The notes under the pieces were generated by a model. That model was not told where the DNA came from, searched no databases, and saw only the letters and a list, made by a program, of their open reading frames with translations. Of a stretch of DNA of 64,000 nucleotides, positions 36,265-44,658 are shown one piece after another. Made by a program: the position numbers and the translations under genes. Source of the stretch: RYN-230 sp963782185 (GTDB lineage Bacteria > Actinomycetota > Actinomycetes > Streptosporangiales > Streptosporangiaceae); the NCBI GenBank assembly GCA_963782185.1, contig CAWAJB010000037.1:17372-81371 (forward strand), written 5' to 3'. Numbering within the stretch: position 1 is the stretch's first letter; each line of letters begins with the position of its first letter.

Positions 36265-36726
36265 TCAGGCGTAGTAGCGGTAGATGGCCTGGGCCACGCA
36301 GGCCGGCTTCGCGCCGCCGTTCACCTCGACGGTGAAGTCGACGGTCAGCTGCACGCCCTGGCCACCGCCGACCGGCTCCACGGCGGCGACGGCCGCGGCC
36401 AGCCTGACCTTGGAGCCGACCGGGACCGGCGCCGGGAAACGGACCTTGTTCAGCCCGTAGTTGATGCCCATGCTGATGCCGGTGACCTCGAGGAGCTCGC
36501 CGAACAGCGGGATGACCATGGACAGCGTGAGGTAGCCGTGCGCGATGGTGCCGCCGAACGGCCCGGCGGCCGCGCGGGCCGTGTCCACGTGGATCCACTG
36601 GTGGTCGCCGGTCGCGTCGGCGAAGGTGTTCACCCGCTCCTGGCTTACCTCCATCCAGCTGCTGCGTCCCAGGTCAGTGCCGGCGAGCGCGGTAATCCCA
36701 TCCAGGCCGTTCACGACAGTGCTCAT
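36265..36726 (-). CDS. MaoC family hydratase
   Basis: A 153-residue single-hotdog enoyl-CoA hydratase-like protein. The hydratase-2 motif FADATGDHQWIHVD supplies the catalytic Asp and His, followed by PFGGTIAHGYLTLSM. Start ATG 36726 overlaps the stop of the upstream acyl-CoA ligase (ATGA), so the two are translationally coupled. Together they would activate an acid to its CoA thioester and hydrate its enoyl form. Confidence 0.9.
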   Translation of the reverse strand: MSTVVNGLDGITALAGTDLGRSSWMEVSQERVNTFADATGDHQWIHVDTARAAAGPFGGTIAHGYLTLSMVIPLFGELLEVTGISMGINYGLNKVRFPAPVPVGSKVRLAAAVAAVEPVGGGQGVQLTVDFTVEVNGGAKPACVAQAIYRYYA

Positions 36727-38249
36727 GCGGTGGTACCTCCATGGGTCTCGCGGAGCTGCTTCTTCAGGATCTTCCCTGTGGCGGTGCGCGGCAAGCCGCT
36801 GGTGAAATGCACCGACTGGGGAATCTTGTACCGGGCCAGGCGGCCGTCGAGGAATCCCAGGATGTCCGCTTCCGACGCGCTCGCTCCCGGCAGGAGCACG
36901 ACCACGGCGCGGCCCACCTCCCCCCACCGGCGGTCGGGGATCCCGATCACCCCGCAGTCGGCCACGGCGGGGTGGCTGAGCAGGACGTTCTCCACCTCGG
37001 CCGGGTAGATGTTCTCCCCGCCGGAGATGATCACGTCTTTGATGCGGTCCACCACGGACACGTAGCCGTCCCCGTCCGTGATCCCCACGTCGCCGGAGTG
37101 CAGCCAGCCGCCCGCGAGGACCGCCGCGGTGGCCTCCGGCTGACCCCAGTATCCCCGCATGACGTTCGGGCCGGCCACGAGGATCTCCCCGCGCTGACCG
37201 GGCCGGGCCCCGGTGCCATCTGGGCCGGCCACCCGGACATCGGTGAAGAAGTGCGGCACCCCGGCCGAGCCCGCCTTGGCCAGGGCGTGCTCCGCGTCCA
37301 GCAGCAGCGCCCCCGGCGAGGTCTCGGTCATCCCGTATCCCTGGATGAAGGTCAGCCCCCGGTCGGTGTAGCGGCGGATGGTGGCGTCCGGCACCGGGGC
37401 ACCGCCGCACAGCAGCATGCGCAGGCTGGAGGTGTCCGCGCCGGTCCAGCCGGGGGCAGCGGCCATCGCGTCGTAGATGGCCGGGACACCGAACATCGAG
37501 GTCACCCGGTGCCGGGCGATGAGTTCCAGGGCCCGGCCGGGGTCGAAGGCCGGCTCGATCAGCACCGTGCCCCCTTTGAGCATGGTGGGCAGGCAGAGCA
37601 TGTTCAGCGCCGCGGTGTGGAACAGCGGGGCGACCGCGAGGGCCACCTCGTCCGCCCGGAAGTCGGCGTCCACCACCACGTTGACCGCGTTCCAGGTGAT
37701 GTTCCCGTGGGTCAGCGTCGCGCCCTTGGCCCGGCCCGTGGTGCCGGAGGTGTACATGATCAGGCTGGGGTCATCCAGGCTGACCGGGATGTCCGCCGGT
37801 TCCGGCGGCGGCCCCGCGAGCAGGTTCTCGTAGTCGTGCTCGCCGGAGCCCGCACCGTTCAGCGCGACGAGATGGCCGGGCCGGGCCTGGCCGCGGATGC
37901 CCGCCACGACGGCCGCCTGCTCCGGGGCGTACACCAGCAGCTCCGCCCCGCAGTCGGCGAGCTGGTAGGCGAGCTCGGGGCCGGCCAGCCGCATGTTCAG
38001 CGGCACGAACACGGCCCCGGCGGACCAGGTCGCGAACATGGTTTCCAGGAAGGCCGGATGGTTGGGGCCCAGGTAGGCCACCCGGGAGCCAGGCCCGGCG
38101 CCGAGCCCGCGCAGCGCCCGGGCCAGCCGGCCCACCCGGTCGTCCAGCTCCGCGTAGCTGAGCGCGCGCCCCGCATGCAGGATCGCCCGCGCGTCCGGGG
38201 TCTTGCGGGCCCGGCGGGCGGTCCACGACCCAACGCCCTCGTTGAGCAC
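36723..38249 (-). CDS. Fatty-acid/acyl-CoA synthetase
   Basis: A 508-residue ANL-superfamily ligase. The AMP-binding signature MYTSGTTGRAKGATLTHGN is followed by GYGMTETSPG, YVSVVDRIKDVIISGGENIYPAEVE and the C-terminal catalytic lysine region LPRTATGKILKK. It adenylates a carboxylic acid and transfers it to CoA; chain length is unknown. GTG start 38249 with AGAGG about 9 nt upstream. It is coupled to MaoC downstream by a 4-base overlap. Confidence 0.92.
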   Translation of the reverse strand: MLNEGVGSWTARRARKTPDARAILHAGRALSYAELDDRVGRLARALRGLGAGPGSRVAYLGPNHPAFLETMFATWSAGAVFVPLNMRLAGPELAYQLADCGAELLVYAPEQAAVVAGIRGQARPGHLVALNGAGSGEHDYENLLAGPPPEPADIPVSLDDPSLIMYTSGTTGRAKGATLTHGNITWNAVNVVVDADFRADEVALAVAPLFHTAALNMLCLPTMLKGGTVLIEPAFDPGRALELIARHRVTSMFGVPAIYDAMAAAPGWTGADTSSLRMLLCGGAPVPDATIRRYTDRGLTFIQGYGMTETSPGALLLDAEHALAKAGSAGVPHFFTDVRVAGPDGTGARPGQRGEILVAGPNVMRGYWGQPEATAAVLAGGWLHSGDVGITDGDGYVSVVDRIKDVIISGGENIYPAEVENVLLSHPAVADCGVIGIPDRRWGEVGRAVVVLLPGASASEADILGFLDGRLARYKIPQSVHFTSGLPRTATGKILKKQLRETHGGTTA

Positions 38250-38449
38250 GGCCTGCCTCTCTCAGCCGGCGGTCAGCCCGGGCAGCCCGCAGGCGGATGT
38301 GCACGCCGGGCTTGCGGGTGGCCACCGCCAGCGCCTCATCCTGCCAGGGGATCGGGGGATGGGCCAGCGCCGGCCGCTGGCGGTCGGCTGAGGGCGGGCC
38401 GGGCCGCCCGGCGCGGGAACGGTCCCGCCCCGCTAGTCTGGCCGCCCCG

Positions 38450-38869
38450 CTAGTAGTCTGGCCGCCCCGCGTCCCCGTCCGCGCCCCCGGCGGCCCGGTC
38501 CGGCGATAACGGGCCGGGTGGGGCCGGCCAGGACGCCTGGGATCCCTGGCCGCGCAGCACCAGCCGCCGCTCGCACCAGCGGCGCAGCTTCGGGTCCAGC
38601 GAGGAGCGCAGCAGCGGCCAGTCCTGCATCAGCAGCCGCGGGTTGACGAAGCGGGCCAGGTCGTTGCGGCGGCCCTGGGTCAGCACGATCCCGTACAGGC
38701 TCCGCCGGACCCGGTCGTCGGTCACGTCGAATTCCCGCATCCCTGGCCAGGCCAGGTGGCGGGGCAGGACGATGACACCCCGCTCGGGCCCGTGCAGATC
38801 TTCCAGGCGGGCGGGCAGGCGCCCCGCCAGCCCCATCCGCCCGGGCCGCAACAGATCCGTCAAGGACAT
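38450..38869 (-). CDS. Conserved hypothetical protein (139 aa)
   Basis: Starts MSLTDLLRPGRMGLAGRLPARLEDLHGPERGVIVLP and continues RHLAWPGMREFDVTDD, then LYGIVLTQGRRNDLARFVNPRLLMQDWPLLRSSLDPKLRRWCE. The pattern is of a small helical cytoplasmic protein that recurs in actinomycetes. The last ~30 residues are a low-complexity Pro/Gly/Ala tail. No enzymatic motif. It is separate from the acyl-CoA ligase by a 200-bp gap that contains a 21-bp direct repeat (near 38432-38470). Confidence 0.65.
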   Translation of the reverse strand: MSLTDLLRPGRMGLAGRLPARLEDLHGPERGVIVLPRHLAWPGMREFDVTDDRVRRSLYGIVLTQGRRNDLARFVNPRLLMQDWPLLRSSLDPKLRRWCERRLVLRGQGSQASWPAPPGPLSPDRAAGGADGDAGRPDY

Positions 38870-38952
38870 GGACCGATTATCACTGACCTGCCTGGATGTC
38901 CTCGCATTGACATGCGGGGAAGCGTGTCGTGGAGGGTGTGCGCCAGGGCTGG

Positions 38953-39015
38953 CTCACCGGCGAGGGGATGCGCGCCGCACGCGCCGCCCTCGCCGGGCCG
39001 GCGATTAACCCGGCA
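38953..39015. repeat. Dispersed intergenic repeat, copy B
   Basis: The partner of copy A at 30270-30331, with the same order of blocks and the identical hairpin core GCCGGCGATTAACCCGGC (38997-39014). It lies in the ~300-bp gap between divergent genes. Confidence 0.65.
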
Positions 39016-39031
39016 GTCGCAGCAGATGAGT

Positions 39032-39081
39032 GCCCGCGGGAGCGGGCACGTTGGGGGCCCGCGGGAGCGGGCACGTTGGGG
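39032..39081. repeat. Two perfect copies of a 25-bp tandem repeat
   Basis: Identical 25-bp units at 39032-39056 and 39057-39081, each with GCCCGCGGGAGCGGGC, followed by G/C runs that can form a hairpin (39082-39101). Directly downstream of dispersed repeat copy B. Confidence 0.85.
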
Positions 39082-39165
39082 GCCCGGGGGCCCGGGCTCC
39101 CAGGCTCACACTGCCGTGCGGCGTGCTGGCGCCCCGCCTCAGGGCGCGCGGCTACACTTCGTGGC

Positions 39166-39606
39166 ATGTCCAGCGATACCCCGGCACCGAGCTGGCGGTT
39201 CTTGTTCCGGCCCAAGTGGCTGGGCTGGCATGCGCTGATGGTGGCGGCTGTCTTGGGCATGCTGGCCCTGGGTGACTGGCAGCTCCGCCGCGCCGAGGCC
39301 GGGAACGGCCTGAGCTGGGCGTACACGTTTGAGTGGCCTATTTTCGCCGGCTTCGCGATCGTCTTCTGGGCTAAGACGATCAGGGACGAGTTCCGCCCGC
39401 CGGCCCGCGCCGGGGGCCTGGACAACGTCGCGCTGCCGACGGGACGGGACGGGACGGCTGCGGCCGGCTCCGGCACCGGCACCGGGGAGGGCGGCGCTGG
39501 TGCCGCTGACGACGAGGACGACGAGGAACTGGCCGCCTACAACGCCTATCTGGCCCGGCTCACCGCCGAGGCGAGCAGGCACGGAAAGTGGCACGGGCTC
39601 CGCTGA
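39166..39606 (+). CDS. Small membrane protein (146 aa)
   Basis: Begins MSSDTPAPSWRFLFRPKWLGW, then a first transmembrane helix HALMVAAVLGMLALGDWQL and a second EWPIFAGFAIVFWAKTI. The cytoplasmic tail is acidic (GAGAADDEDDEELAAYNAYLARL). A TACACT box at 39153-39158 ends 7 nt before ATG 39166, so probably leaderless. Such proteins usually stand beside DUF3817 genes in actinomycetes, as here (33 bp downstream). Function unknown. Confidence 0.75.
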   Translation: MSSDTPAPSWRFLFRPKWLGWHALMVAAVLGMLALGDWQLRRAEAGNGLSWAYTFEWPIFAGFAIVFWAKTIRDEFRPPARAGGLDNVALPTGRDGTAAAGSGTGTGEGGAGAADDEDDEELAAYNAYLARLTAEASRHGKWHGLR

Positions 39607-39638
39607 GCGGGGCCCGGACAATCTGAGGAGGCAGGCCG

Positions 39639-39986
39639 GTGCGCGCAGCCGTGCTCCGCTACCGGGTGATGGCCTACGTGACCGGCGTGGTGCTGATCAT
39701 CTTGTGCTTTGTCGGCATCCCGCTGCAGATCGCCGGGCACCCTGCGGTCGCCAACGATGTCGGCGTGCTGCACGGGATTCTCTACATCGTCTACCTCGTC
39801 TTCGCCTGGCTGCTGGCCCGGCGGCTTCGCCTGCCGCCCGGGCCGACCGTGCTGATGCTGCTGGCCGGCACGATCCCGATCCTGACCTTCGTCGTGGAGC
39901 GCTGGGTGACCCACCGCTACATCGAGCCGGCCCTGGCCGGGCAGGAAACAGCCCCGCCGCAGATGGCGAAGCCCGGGAACCGGTGA
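39639..39986 (+). CDS. DUF3817 membrane protein
   Basis: A 115-residue protein with three hydrophobic helices (VMAYVTGVVLIILCFVGIPLQI, then LHGILYIVYLVFAWLLARRL, then TVLMLLAGTIPILTFVVERW) and the family's closing VERWVTH. GTG start 39639 with GAGGAGG about 11 nt upstream. Its stop overlaps the next gene's GTG (GTGA), so the two are coupled. Role unknown. Confidence 0.85.
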   Translation: MRAAVLRYRVMAYVTGVVLIILCFVGIPLQIAGHPAVANDVGVLHGILYIVYLVFAWLLARRLRLPPGPTVLMLLAGTIPILTFVVERWVTHRYIEPALAGQETAPPQMAKPGNR

Positions 39987-40726
39987 GCAGGGAGCAGGTG
40001 GCCCCAGGCCAGGCAGGCCCCGACCAGCAGGCAGGCCCCGACCAGCAGGCAGGCCCCGACCAGGCAGGCTCAGGCCAGGAAAGCCCAGGCCAGGAAAGCC
40101 CGGACCAGGCAGGCTCAGGCCAGGAAAGCCCGGGCCAGCACTACTTCACCGCGAGCCCGGCGGCGGCGCACCGCCCGGGCCTGGTCCGGGTCGTCCTTTC
40201 TGACCTGCACTTCGAGTGCGCCACGGACGCCGGGGTGTTCTCCGCGGGCCGCCTGGACCCGGGCACCCGGGTGCTGCTGGAAACCGTCCCGCCGCCCCCG
40301 GCCCGCGGCGACCTGCTCGACCTCGGTGCCGGCTACGGCCCGATCGCGCTGGCCATGGCCGCGCGGGCGCCGCAGGGCATGGTCTGGGCCGTGGACATCA
40401 ACGAGCGCGCGCTGGGCCTGTGCGCAGGCAACGCAGCCCGCGCCGGGCTGGCTAACGTGCGCTGCGGGCCTCCCGGAGACCCGGGCCTGCCCGGCCAGTT
40501 CGCCGCGATCTGGTCTAATCCGCCGATCAGGATCGGCAAGGAGGCGCTGCACGGGATGCTGTCCAGCTGGCTGGGCCGCCTGGCCCCCGGTGGCCAGGCC
40601 CACCTGGTGGTCCAGCGGAACCTGGGCGCGGACTCGCTGCAGCGCTGGCTGCAGGCCGCAGGGTGGCCGGCCAGGCGGATCGCGTCCCGCAGCGGCTACC
40701 GGGTGCTGCAGGTGACGCCCAGATGA
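39983..40726 (+). CDS. Class I SAM-dependent methyltransferase, RsmC/RlmG-like
   Basis: A 247-residue methyltransferase. The N-terminal ~50 residues are an in-frame low-complexity Gly/Gln/Pro/Asp repeat (DNA 40012-40138), then HYFTASPAAAHRP. The SAM site is DLLDLGAGYGPIALAMA and the catalytic NPP motif is SNPPIRIGK, as in small-subunit-type 16S rRNA m2G methyltransferases. The fold and motif fit RsmC; the target base is not provable. GTG start overlaps the DUF3817 stop, and its own stop overlaps the SpoU methylase ATG. Confidence 0.85.
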   Translation: MSREQVAPGQAGPDQQAGPDQQAGPDQAGSGQESPGQESPDQAGSGQESPGQHYFTASPAAAHRPGLVRVVLSDLHFECATDAGVFSAGRLDPGTRVLLETVPPPPARGDLLDLGAGYGPIALAMAARAPQGMVWAVDINERALGLCAGNAARAGLANVRCGPPGDPGLPGQFAAIWSNPPIRIGKEALHGMLSSWLGRLAPGGQAHLVVQRNLGADSLQRWLQAAGWPARRIASRSGYRVLQVTPR

Positions 40727-41343
40727 GCGGGCCGGCCCAGCCCGCGGGGCCCGGGCAGCCCGGCGCGGCGGCCGGGGCGGGCGCCCCGTACAGGCAACTG
40801 CGGCCCACGGACGTGAAGCGGCTGAACCGGTCCTGGCGGCGGGCCACGGGGGCCCGGCTGGCCCTGCTGCTCGACTCGGTAACCCAGCCGTTCAACGTCG
40901 GGATGATCGTCCGGTCGGCGGCCGCGTTCGGCGCCGGGCACATCTGGCTGTGCGGGAACTCGGCCCCGCTGGACCATCCCTCGGCGGCCAAGACCGCCCT
41001 CGGCACGCAGCGGCTGCTCAGCTGGGAACGTGAGCCGGACCCGGCGGCCGCGGCCAAGGCGGCCAGGGCCGCGGGGATGCGGGTGGTCGCGATCGAGCAG
41101 GCCTCGGGGGCCTACCCGCTGCACGAGGCCCCGCTGCACGGAGACGTGTGCCTGGTGCTCGGCAACGAGGACCACGGCTGCTCCCCCGCGCTGCTGGCCG
41201 TCGCCGACGCGGTCGCGTACATCCCGCTGGTGGGCCGGGTCGGGTCACTGAACGTGTCAGCGGCCGCCGCTATCGCGCTGGCCGAAGCCCGCCGCCGGGA
41301 GTGGTCAGCCGGTCATCCAGACGGCGTTGACCAGGGCGGATGA
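40723..41343 (+). CDS. TrmH/SpoU family RNA 2'-O-methyltransferase
   Basis: A 206-residue SPOUT-class methylase. The trefoil-knot motifs are intact: motif 1 TQPFNVGMIVRSAAAFGAG, motif 2 CLVLGNEDHGCSP, and motif 3 YIPLVGRVGSLNVSAAAAIAL. It modifies the ribose of tRNA or rRNA. ATG 40723 overlaps the previous stop (ATGA), so two RNA methylases are translationally linked. Confidence 0.92.
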   Translation: MSGPAQPAGPGQPGAAAGAGAPYRQLRPTDVKRLNRSWRRATGARLALLLDSVTQPFNVGMIVRSAAAFGAGHIWLCGNSAPLDHPSAAKTALGTQRLLSWEREPDPAAAAKAARAAGMRVVAIEQASGAYPLHEAPLHGDVCLVLGNEDHGCSPALLAVADAVAYIPLVGRVGSLNVSAAAAIALAEARRREWSAGHPDGVDQGG

Positions 41344-41426
41344 GCGCCCTCGGCGCCACAGGCGTTTCCGGGTCCGGTCATGCTCTGTTTACGGCCTGCT
41401 CCGGGCGGTAGCGCATACTCACATAC

Positions 41427-42320
41427 ATGCCGACCGCATTCCTCGACTACCCCCGGCCGGTTGCCTTCGCGCACCGGGGCGGCGCAGCGCACGCCCCGGA
41501 GAACTCGTGGCGGGCCTTCGAGCACGCCGTCGGGCTGGGCTACGGCTACCTGGAGACGGACGTGCAGGCCACGCTGGACGGGGTGCTCGTCGCCTTCCAC
41601 GACCGGACCCTCGGCCGGATGACCGGCCGGCCGGGCCGGATCGCCAGGATGAACCACCGGGATCTCGCCACCGCGCTGATCGACGGCACCGAGCCCATCC
41701 CGCTGCTGGAAGACCTGCTGGGAGCCTGGCCTGACTTGCGGTTCAATATCGACCTGAAGGATGCCCCCGCGATCGGGCCGCTCGCTGAGGTGCTGCGCCG
41801 GACAGGAGCCTGGGACCGGGTCTGCGTCACCTCGTTCTCGGCGAGCCGGCTACGCGCCGCACGGCGGGTGTTCGACCGGCAGGTCTGCATGGCCGCGTCC
41901 CCCATCGGCACCGCGGTGGTCCGGTTCGGCGTCCCGCGCGCACCGCGGGACCGCACCCGGCCGGGCCGGGTCGCGGCCGGCCGGGCCAGCCGGAGAGGGC
42001 CCGGGCAGGGCTGGGTGGCCGGGGATCCGGCGCCCGGCCCGGCGCAGGCAGCCGGGCGCGGGGCTCATCTGGCCCTGGCCGAGCGGCTGGCCCGGACCGG
42101 TGTGCGGTGTGCCCAGGTGCCGGCGCAGGTGGCCACGCCCGCGTTCGTCGACCGGGCGCACACCCTGGGCCTGCACGTGCACGCCTGGACGATCAACTCA
42201 CCCGAGATGATGCGGAGCCTGCTGGATATCGGGGTGGACGGCATCATGACCGACGAGACCGTGGTGCTGCGGGACGTCCTGATCAGCCGGGGCGAGTGGC
42301 ATCCCCGGGCGGGCGGGTGA
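41427..42320 (+). CDS. Glycerophosphodiester phosphodiesterase
   Basis: A 297-residue TIM-barrel enzyme that splits glycerophosphodiesters to glycerol 3-phosphate and an alcohol. Metal and acid/base residues: AHRGGAAHAPENS (His16, Arg17), LETDVQATLDG (Glu43, Asp45) and FHDRTLGRMTG (His58). It has a typical C-terminal VHAWTINSPEMMRSLLDIGVDGIMTD. No signal peptide. ATG 41427 lacks a ribosome site; CATACT at 41414-41419 ends 7 nt before it (leaderless). Confidence 0.93.
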   Translation: MPTAFLDYPRPVAFAHRGGAAHAPENSWRAFEHAVGLGYGYLETDVQATLDGVLVAFHDRTLGRMTGRPGRIARMNHRDLATALIDGTEPIPLLEDLLGAWPDLRFNIDLKDAPAIGPLAEVLRRTGAWDRVCVTSFSASRLRAARRVFDRQVCMAASPIGTAVVRFGVPRAPRDRTRPGRVAAGRASRRGPGQGWVAGDPAPGPAQAAGRGAHLALAERLARTGVRCAQVPAQVATPAFVDRAHTLGLHVHAWTINSPEMMRSLLDIGVDGIMTDETVVLRDVLISRGEWHPRAGG

Positions 42321-42445
42321 GCGGGCCAGGGCGGCCCGGGTGAGTTGGCCAGGCCATCCGGCCGTGCGGGCGAGCCGGTACTCGCGGTGAGCATGCCGGT
42401 ACCGCGACCTCCGGGGCGCGCCGGGGGGTTGGAATCGGGCACAGC

Positions 42446-42472
42446 GGGAATCTTGACCGGGTACTCGGCGTT
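42446..42472 (+). promoter_or_regulatory. SigR-type (oxidative/disulfide stress) promoter of rbpA
   Basis: GGGAAT at 42446-42451 and CGTT at 42469-42472: exactly GGAAT-N18-GTT, the consensus of the Streptomyces SigR / mycobacterial SigH promoters. rbpA of Streptomyces coelicolor is a known SigR target, so both the sequence and the gene identity agree. Confidence 0.8.
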
Positions 42473-42481
42473 AACTATTTT
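42453..42481 (+). promoter_or_regulatory. Overlapping housekeeping promoter of rbpA
   Basis: TTGACC (42453-42458), 17-bp spacer, TATTTT (42476-42481). It overlaps the SigR-type promoter. The transcript leader would carry GGGAGG (42498-42503) ahead of ATG 42513. Confidence 0.65.
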
Positions 42482-42512
42482 ACAAGGCTGAGCGCCTGGG
42501 AGGCAGTAACTA

Positions 42513-42893
42513 ATGGCCGAACGCGCACTTCGCGGCACCCGGCTCGGGGCAACGAGCTACGAGAACGACCGTAACACCGACCTGGCGCCACGCCAGGAGA
42601 TAGCTTTCGACTGCCCCAAGGGCCACCACTTTACCGTCCCGTTTGCCGCCGAGGCTGAGGTTCCGGCCACCTGGGAATGCCGGGTGTGCGGGGTGACCGC
42701 TTTCACCGCCACGGGCGACCTGTCCGCGCCGCGCAAGGCCAAGCCGCCGCGGAGCCACTGGGACATGCTGCGCGAGCGCCGGTCCATCGCCGACCTGGAG
42801 GAAGTGCTCGCGGAGCGGCTGGCCCTGATCAGGAGCCAGCGTGGTGAGGAAACGCCGCGTAAGCAGAACACGAGGCACCGCAAGAGCGCCTAA
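42513..42893 (+). CDS. rbpA: RNA polymerase-binding protein RbpA
   Basis: An actinomycete-specific protein that binds RNA polymerase and the principal sigma factor and stabilises the open complex. 126 residues. The start MAERALRGTRLGATSYENDR is the family's RNA polymerase-contacting tail. The zinc-binding core has Cys34, His38/39, Cys56 and Cys59 (FDCPKGHHF and WECRVCG). The C-terminal HWDMLRERRSIADLEEVLAERL is the sigma-interaction domain. GGGAGG lies about 9 nt before ATG 42513. Dual promoters and a terminator frame the gene, so it is monocistronic. Confidence 0.97.
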   Translation: MAERALRGTRLGATSYENDRNTDLAPRQEIAFDCPKGHHFTVPFAAEAEVPATWECRVCGVTAFTATGDLSAPRKAKPPRSHWDMLRERRSIADLEEVLAERLALIRSQRGEETPRKQNTRHRKSA

Positions 42894-42904
42894 GCGCCGC
42901 GATA

Positions 42905-42929
42905 ACGGCCCGGGCGTCGCCCGGGCCGT
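42905..42929. terminator. Bidirectional terminator after rbpA
   Basis: A perfect 11-bp stem ACGGCCCGGGC / GCCCGGGCCGT around the 3-nt loop GTC, then TTTCT. It is placed between the convergent rbpA and mannosyltransferase genes. Confidence 0.88.
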
Positions 42930-42971
42930 TTCTGCTGCCCCCGACCGGGCCGGACCTGCCCCGGTCCGCGC

Positions 42972-43802
42972 TCAGTGGCCGGCCGTGCGGGCCCCGCGGA
43001 GCGCCGCCCAGCGGGACGCCACCCCCCAGCGCCCGATCCGCCAGAACGCCTCCACCATGATGGACCTGCTCATCTTGCTGGAGCCGTGGATCCGCTCCAC
43101 GAACGTGATCGGCACCTCCACGACACGCAGGCCGGCGTTCAGCGCGCGGAGGGCCAGATCGACCTGAAAGCAGTAGCCCTGCGACTCGATCTCGCCCAGC
43201 CTGATGGCCCGCAGGGTGGCGGCCCGGTAGACGCGGAAGCCGCCGGTGGCGTCCTTGAGCGGGATACCCAGCATGACGCGGGCGTAGATGTTCGCCCCCC
43301 GCGACAGCGCCTCCCGTGATTTCGCCCAGTTGAGCACCCGGCCGCCCGGCACCCACCGGGAGCCGAGCACGAGATCGGCCTGGCGCAGCGCATCCAGCAG
43401 CACCGGCAGCTGCTCGGGCTGGTGGGAGCCGTCCGCGTCCATCTCCACGACCGCGTCGTAGCCCTGCTCCAGGGCCCAGCCGAACCCGGCCAGGTAGGCG
43501 GCACCGAGGCCACCTTTGCCGGGCCGGTGCAGGACCTGGACATGGGAGTCCTCGGCGGCCAGCTTGTCGGCCAGCTCGCCCGTGCCGTCCGGGCTGTTGT
43601 CGTCGACCACCAGCAGGTCGGCGCCGGGGACCGCGGACCTGACCCGCGCGGCGATGGATTCCAGGTTCTCACGCTCGTTGTACGTGGGCATGATGACGGC
43701 GACCCGGCCAACTGGAGTCCCGGCTTCGTTGTTGCCAGCCAACCTCTCCTGCCTTCCCCTGACCGCCGCGTGGGGTCGCGGCATCTCGGGCCCGTGATCC
43801 AT
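42972..43802 (-). CDS. ppm1: Polyprenol monophosphomannose synthase (dolichol-phosphate mannosyltransferase family)
   Basis: A GT2 enzyme transferring mannose from GDP-mannose to polyprenyl phosphate, the donor for lipoglycan and protein mannosylation. Motifs: VIMPTYNERENLESI, LLVVDDNSPDGTGELAD (DDNSPDGT), VVEMDADGSHQPEQLP (DAD metal site) and GSRWVPGG. The length matches the catalytic domain alone, without the fused acyltransferase domain of mycobacterial Ppm1. Start uncertain: ATG 43802 or 43817 add ~35 poorly conserved residues before VGRVAVIMPTYN; neither has a good ribosome site. Confidence 0.88.
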   Translation of the reverse strand: MDHGPEMPRPHAAVRGRQERLAGNNEAGTPVGRVAVIMPTYNERENLESIAARVRSAVPGADLLVVDDNSPDGTGELADKLAAEDSHVQVLHRPGKGGLGAAYLAGFGWALEQGYDAVVEMDADGSHQPEQLPVLLDALRQADLVLGSRWVPGGRVLNWAKSREALSRGANIYARVMLGIPLKDATGGFRVYRAATLRAIRLGEIESQGYCFQVDLALRALNAGLRVVEVPITFVERIHGSSKMSRSIMVEAFWRIGRWGVASRWAALRGARTAGH

Positions 43803-43819
43803 GCAGGTTACCGTCACGC

Positions 43820-44640
43820 GCCGTCATCGGGGTCCGCGCTCCAATGCGCATGGCCAAATTTGCACCAATGTTGACCCTGCGAAAGCGGCAGATTCCGCGG
43901 CCCGGCCACGCGGACCAGCCCGCACGGGGCAGCCCGCACGGGGCAGCCACGGCCCGGCGGATCCGCCCGCCAGGCGAACCGGGCGGCGCCCAGGGGGCGG
44001 GGAAGAGGGCCCGGGCATCCCTTCGGACCGGAGACCGTCCCGCCGGCAACGAGCTCGTTCTCCGTTGTCTACTGGGCGCCCAGGCCCTTCCCCGTTTCCA
44101 ACCCCCCGGCCCAGCGGGCTGCCGGGCACGTCCTGGCGCGCTGCGCCTGGCATCAGGGCCGGTCAACCGGCCCGCACGCAGCCTGGCCCGGACGGCCAGC
44201 TCACCCCGACGGCTAGCCAAGTGCTGGACTGTGCGCAGCAACTTACCGCTGCCACGCCCGATGTCAACCGGCTGCGGGCTCTGACCGGGGCCGCGGGCTG
44301 CCCGAGTACCCGGGACCAGGGGCCCTGGTTCCGCGGTACGCCTGGGGATAACATGAACCAGTTTCCCCAGCGCGTGAGGGCGTCATGACACCGTGGTCAG
44401 CGGGCGGTCCGGCCAGGGGGCGGCGGCGGGAACCGCGTCAGCCCTGGCGGCACGCTGCTGGCTGGCCTCCGCGGCAGGGGCGGGCAGCCGGGCGCGGAGG
44501 ATGATCCGGCGCTACCTGACAGGAACCCTGCGGGCCTGCCTGGCGCCGCCTGCGCTGTCTTGCTGCGCCCTGCCCTGCTGTCCCGGGACGGCCAGGGCGC
44601 CGTGAACGGGCTCTCGGCCTGACTGCCCGCAGATCATCCA
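43820..44640. other. 820-bp gap without a convincing gene
   Basis: Contains a short CCCGCACGGGGCAG tandem repeat (about 43919-43945). ORFs of up to 195 codons cross it on both strands, but their products are Arg/Pro/Ala-rich, share no motif and lack ribosome sites. The acs promoter must lie in its right part; I could not pick a clear -10/-35. Confidence 0.5.
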
Positions 44641-44658
44641 TTCATGGGAGGACCAGCA

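Noticed and set aside
43801..44388. 195-codon plus-strand ORF between ppm1 and acs
   Set aside because: No motif, no ribosome site, strongly biased composition, and a similar set of ORFs on the other strand.
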